Of a DNA stretch of 8,357 nucleotides, positions 7,171 to 8,357 are shown in pieces; the stretch's first letter is position 1, and the number at the start of each line of letters is the position of its first letter. Under the pieces are notes generated by a model. It did no database searches. It saw only the letters and a list, made by a program, of their open reading frames with translations, and had not been told where the DNA came from. Position numbers and translations under genes: made by a program. Origin of the DNA: Bacteroidales bacterium (GTDB lineage Bacteria; Bacteroidota; Bacteroidia; Bacteroidales; JAOZVK01); NCBI GenBank assembly GCA_029938185.1, contig JAOZVK010000240.1:1-8357 (forward strand), in the 5' to 3' direction.

Positions 7171-7200
7171 AAAATATATATTAATGTTCTAAAGCTCAAA
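7171..7200 (-). promoter_or_regulatory. Candidate promoter of the DUF349 gene
   Basis: On the minus strand TTTG (7200-7197) is followed after 18 nt by TATATTTT (7178-7171), which resembles the Bacteroidota consensus TTTG / TAnnTTTG with the last base different. Transcription would begin about 55-60 nt before the ATG at 7106, a normal leader length. The match is imperfect and the region is AT-rich. Confidence 0.35.
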
Positions 7201-7433
7201 AAATTGAATGATATTTTTGAAATTTAATTTTTACAATATATACATTTGTCTGAATATATGATATATATGGTTTTTGTATTTATAATTACTTTTTAAGAAA
7301 TTTGGAATATTATTTAAAATTTGAATGATAAAATATCAAAATTTATATAAATATGATATTGGTGGTTTATGTTAATGTTTGGACAATGGTATGAGTGAGT
7401 AAAATGAGTTATAGAAAATATAAGTAGGTCGAT

Positions 7434-7463
7434 ATATAAAAACGACACTTTTGGTTTTTATAT
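7434..7463. repeat. Perfect 10-bp inverted repeat
   Basis: ATATAAAAAC (7434-7443) and GTTTTTATAT (7454-7463) are exact reverse complements around a 10-nt loop. On the minus strand the stem ends in a T-containing arm, 125 nt after the nuclease-like gene, so it could act as a weak terminator. The stem has only one G-C pair, so it may equally be a chance dyad in AT-rich DNA. Confidence 0.35.
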
Positions 7464-7492
7464 TATGTTGTTTATCAGGCATAAGCAAAATT

Positions 7493-7527
7493 ATTCATTA
7501 TCCATTGTTCATTGTTCATTACTTACT
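7493..7527. repeat. Degenerate 7-bp tandem repeat, array 2
   Basis: Five heptamers follow one another: ATTCATT, ATCCATT, GTTCATT, GTTCATT, ACTTACT. They share the pattern of the array at 2884-2914 (ATTCATA, ATCCATA) on the same strand, differing mainly in the last base. Both arrays are intergenic and lie downstream of a minus-strand gene. Confidence 0.55.
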
Positions 7528-7555
7528 TATAGTTATATGATAATAGTTTACAAAA

Positions 7556-7589
7556 ATGCGTAAGCCTTATTAAATAGGTCGAAGACCTT
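7556..7589 (-). terminator. Dispersed hairpin repeat at the 3' end of the nuclease-like gene
   Basis: On the minus strand the dyad AGGTC-TTC-GACCT (7588-7576) begins directly after the TAA stop at 7591-7589 and is followed by ATTTAATAAGG. It can act as a 3'-end hairpin, but the following T-run is poor. The whole unit, read on the plus strand from ATGCGTAAGC, matches 445-479 at 28 of 35 bases, so it is a dispersed repeat that has come to lie at a gene end. Confidence 0.5.
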
Positions 7590-8242
7590 TACTCGCAATA
7601 TTTATGTTTAACGGCTTTCAGGTTAATAAAAATTTGCTTCAGATTTTCAATATTTGAACTGTCAAAAATATCGGATTCATAGTATTGAAACTTGTTTTGT
7701 TCGTCTTTTTTTAAGATTACAAAAAACCATATTTTACCAATATTATATGTTCCACGTAAAATATTTTTTCCGTTGATTTCCATTGCAACAGCCATTTCTG
7801 CCAGCAACTGTTCCAAAGGATTTGATTTTGTCAAATTTTTTTTAAATTCCTGAATAAAGAAAAACGGTTTTTCTGGTTCTAATTTTCCTGTTGCCACCAT
7901 AAAATCGGTGTTTCCTTTCAGTTCGTAATTATTCACTATGCCTGATAAGTTTTTTTCGTACCAACCTCTGAATTTATTGGTTGCGAAATTGACCAGACTT
8001 AGCACTGGAATAATAAATTGTGATTTCAGTTGGACCTCGTTGTAGTATTGCAAATGATATTTATGAGATTCCAATAATATTGTTAAAAATTTAAGTTCGT
8101 AGTCTGAAATTTCATATTTATAATTAAACCATTTATCAAAAATTTCTCGGTTGAAAATTACATCAATATCAAGAACCTTTCTGATGAGATTCCTGTCCAT
8201 ATCCGAAAAATTATAACTTGCTATTATTTCTTTTTTTTGCAT
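7589..8242 (-). CDS. Orphan protein with PD-(D/E)XK nuclease-like signature
   Basis: The 217-residue protein is not recognised as a named family, but it carries the spaced residues of a PD-(D/E)XK nuclease core. They are Glu69 in YYNEVQLKSQFIIPVL, which resembles the N-terminal helix of HsdR-type nuclease domains, Asp113 in KGNTDFMVA, Glu132-Phe-Lys134 in FFFIQEFKK, and Gln145 in LEQLLAEM. The hydrophobic strand before QEFK fits the fold. No helicase, methylase or DNA-recognition domain is attached, and no restriction partner gene lies within the window. It has no signal peptide or membrane segment. The start is ATG at 8242 with AT-rich DNA before it; a mobile-element-like repeat begins 39 bp upstream. 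Similar small proteins are, from memory, common in Bacteroidota as hypothetical proteins. Nuclease activity is an inference; a catalytically inactive relative is possible. Confidence 0.8.
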   Translation of the reverse strand: MQKKEIIASYNFSDMDRNLIRKVLDIDVIFNREIFDKWFNYKYEISDYELKFLTILLESHKYHLQYYNEVQLKSQFIIPVLSLVNFATNKFRGWYEKNLSGIVNNYELKGNTDFMVATGKLEPEKPFFFIQEFKKNLTKSNPLEQLLAEMAVAMEINGKNILRGTYNIGKIWFFVILKKDEQNKFQYYESDIFDSSNIENLKQIFINLKAVKHKYCE

Positions 8243-8280
8243 AATTTAATATTTTTTTTACTATTATTGATTATCAGTTA

Positions 8281-8357
8281 GGCTACCCTTCAGAAGTTGG
8301 ATAGTCTTGTTTTTCAAGTAGTTTTAATCATAGAATTAAAGTAAAGATTAGCAAAAC
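8281..8357 (+). mobile_element. Partial copy of the 4778-4921 element, cut by the window edge
   Basis: From 8281 to 8327 the sequence aligns without gaps to 4778-4824, with 33 of 47 bases identical, including TACC, AAGTTGGA, CTTGTTTTT and AAGT. Beyond this, GTAAAGATTAGCAAAAC (8341-8357) resembles GTAAAGCAAAC (4827-4837) with an insertion. The other end lies outside the window, so boundaries and target duplication cannot be checked. It sits just upstream of the nuclease-like gene. Confidence 0.55.

Larger units (their letters stand above)
7107..7588. other. Gene-free region between the DUF349 and nuclease-like genes
   Basis: No convincing reading frame exists in this very AT-rich 482 bp. It contains a candidate promoter for the DUF349 gene (7171-7200), a 10-bp perfect dyad (7434-7463), a 7-bp tandem repeat (7493-7527) and a dispersed hairpin repeat against the stop of the next gene (7556-7589). 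The segment 7210-7430 shows no structure I can interpret. Confidence 0.6.

Overview
The window looks like a piece of a low-GC Bacteroidota (Bacteroidetes) chromosome. The reasons are very AT-rich DNA, no Shine-Dalgarno sequences ahead of the starts, a YidC with the long charged periplasmic N-terminal region typical of that phylum, the pyrG-yidC gene pair, a long DUF349-repeat protein, and promoter-like sequences that resemble the Bacteroidota pattern (TTTG, about 18-21 bp, TAnnTTTG). No rRNA, tRNA, CRISPR array or transposase gene was found.

All four convincing genes lie on the minus strand. From upstream (right) to downstream (left) they are: an orphan protein with a PD-(D/E)XK nuclease-like signature (7589-8242), a five-repeat DUF349 protein (4941-7106), CTP synthase pyrG (2928-4529) and the membrane insertase yidC (859-2763). 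The gaps between them are large (482, 411 and 164 bp) and hold candidate promoters and terminators, so the genes are probably mostly separate transcription units. pyrG and yidC are housekeeping genes for nucleotide synthesis and membrane protein biogenesis. The DUF349 and nuclease-like proteins have no assigned role here.

The accessory content is mainly between the genes. The pyrG upstream gap (4530-4940) carries two small transposon-like elements without coding capacity. One (4576-4695) has 16-bp terminal inverted repeats. The other (4778-4921) has imperfect 19-bp inverted ends and is flanked by a 7-bp direct repeat; a related copy begins at 8281 and runs off the right edge. Between the first element and the pyrG start lies a hairpin with a T-rich tail that could be a leader attenuator or a terminator. 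Other dispersed repeats are a 35-40 bp hairpin unit seen three times (201, 445, 7556) and a degenerate 7-bp tandem repeat seen in two gaps (2884, 7493).

Inside the DUF349 gene, nine near-identical 21-bp repeats encode a charged heptapeptide linker whose only differences between copies change amino acids. The left 858 bp hold no convincing gene. No complete new system is evident. The best leads are the short mobile elements, the possible pyrG leader control, the DUF349 repeat tract and the orphan nuclease-like gene.
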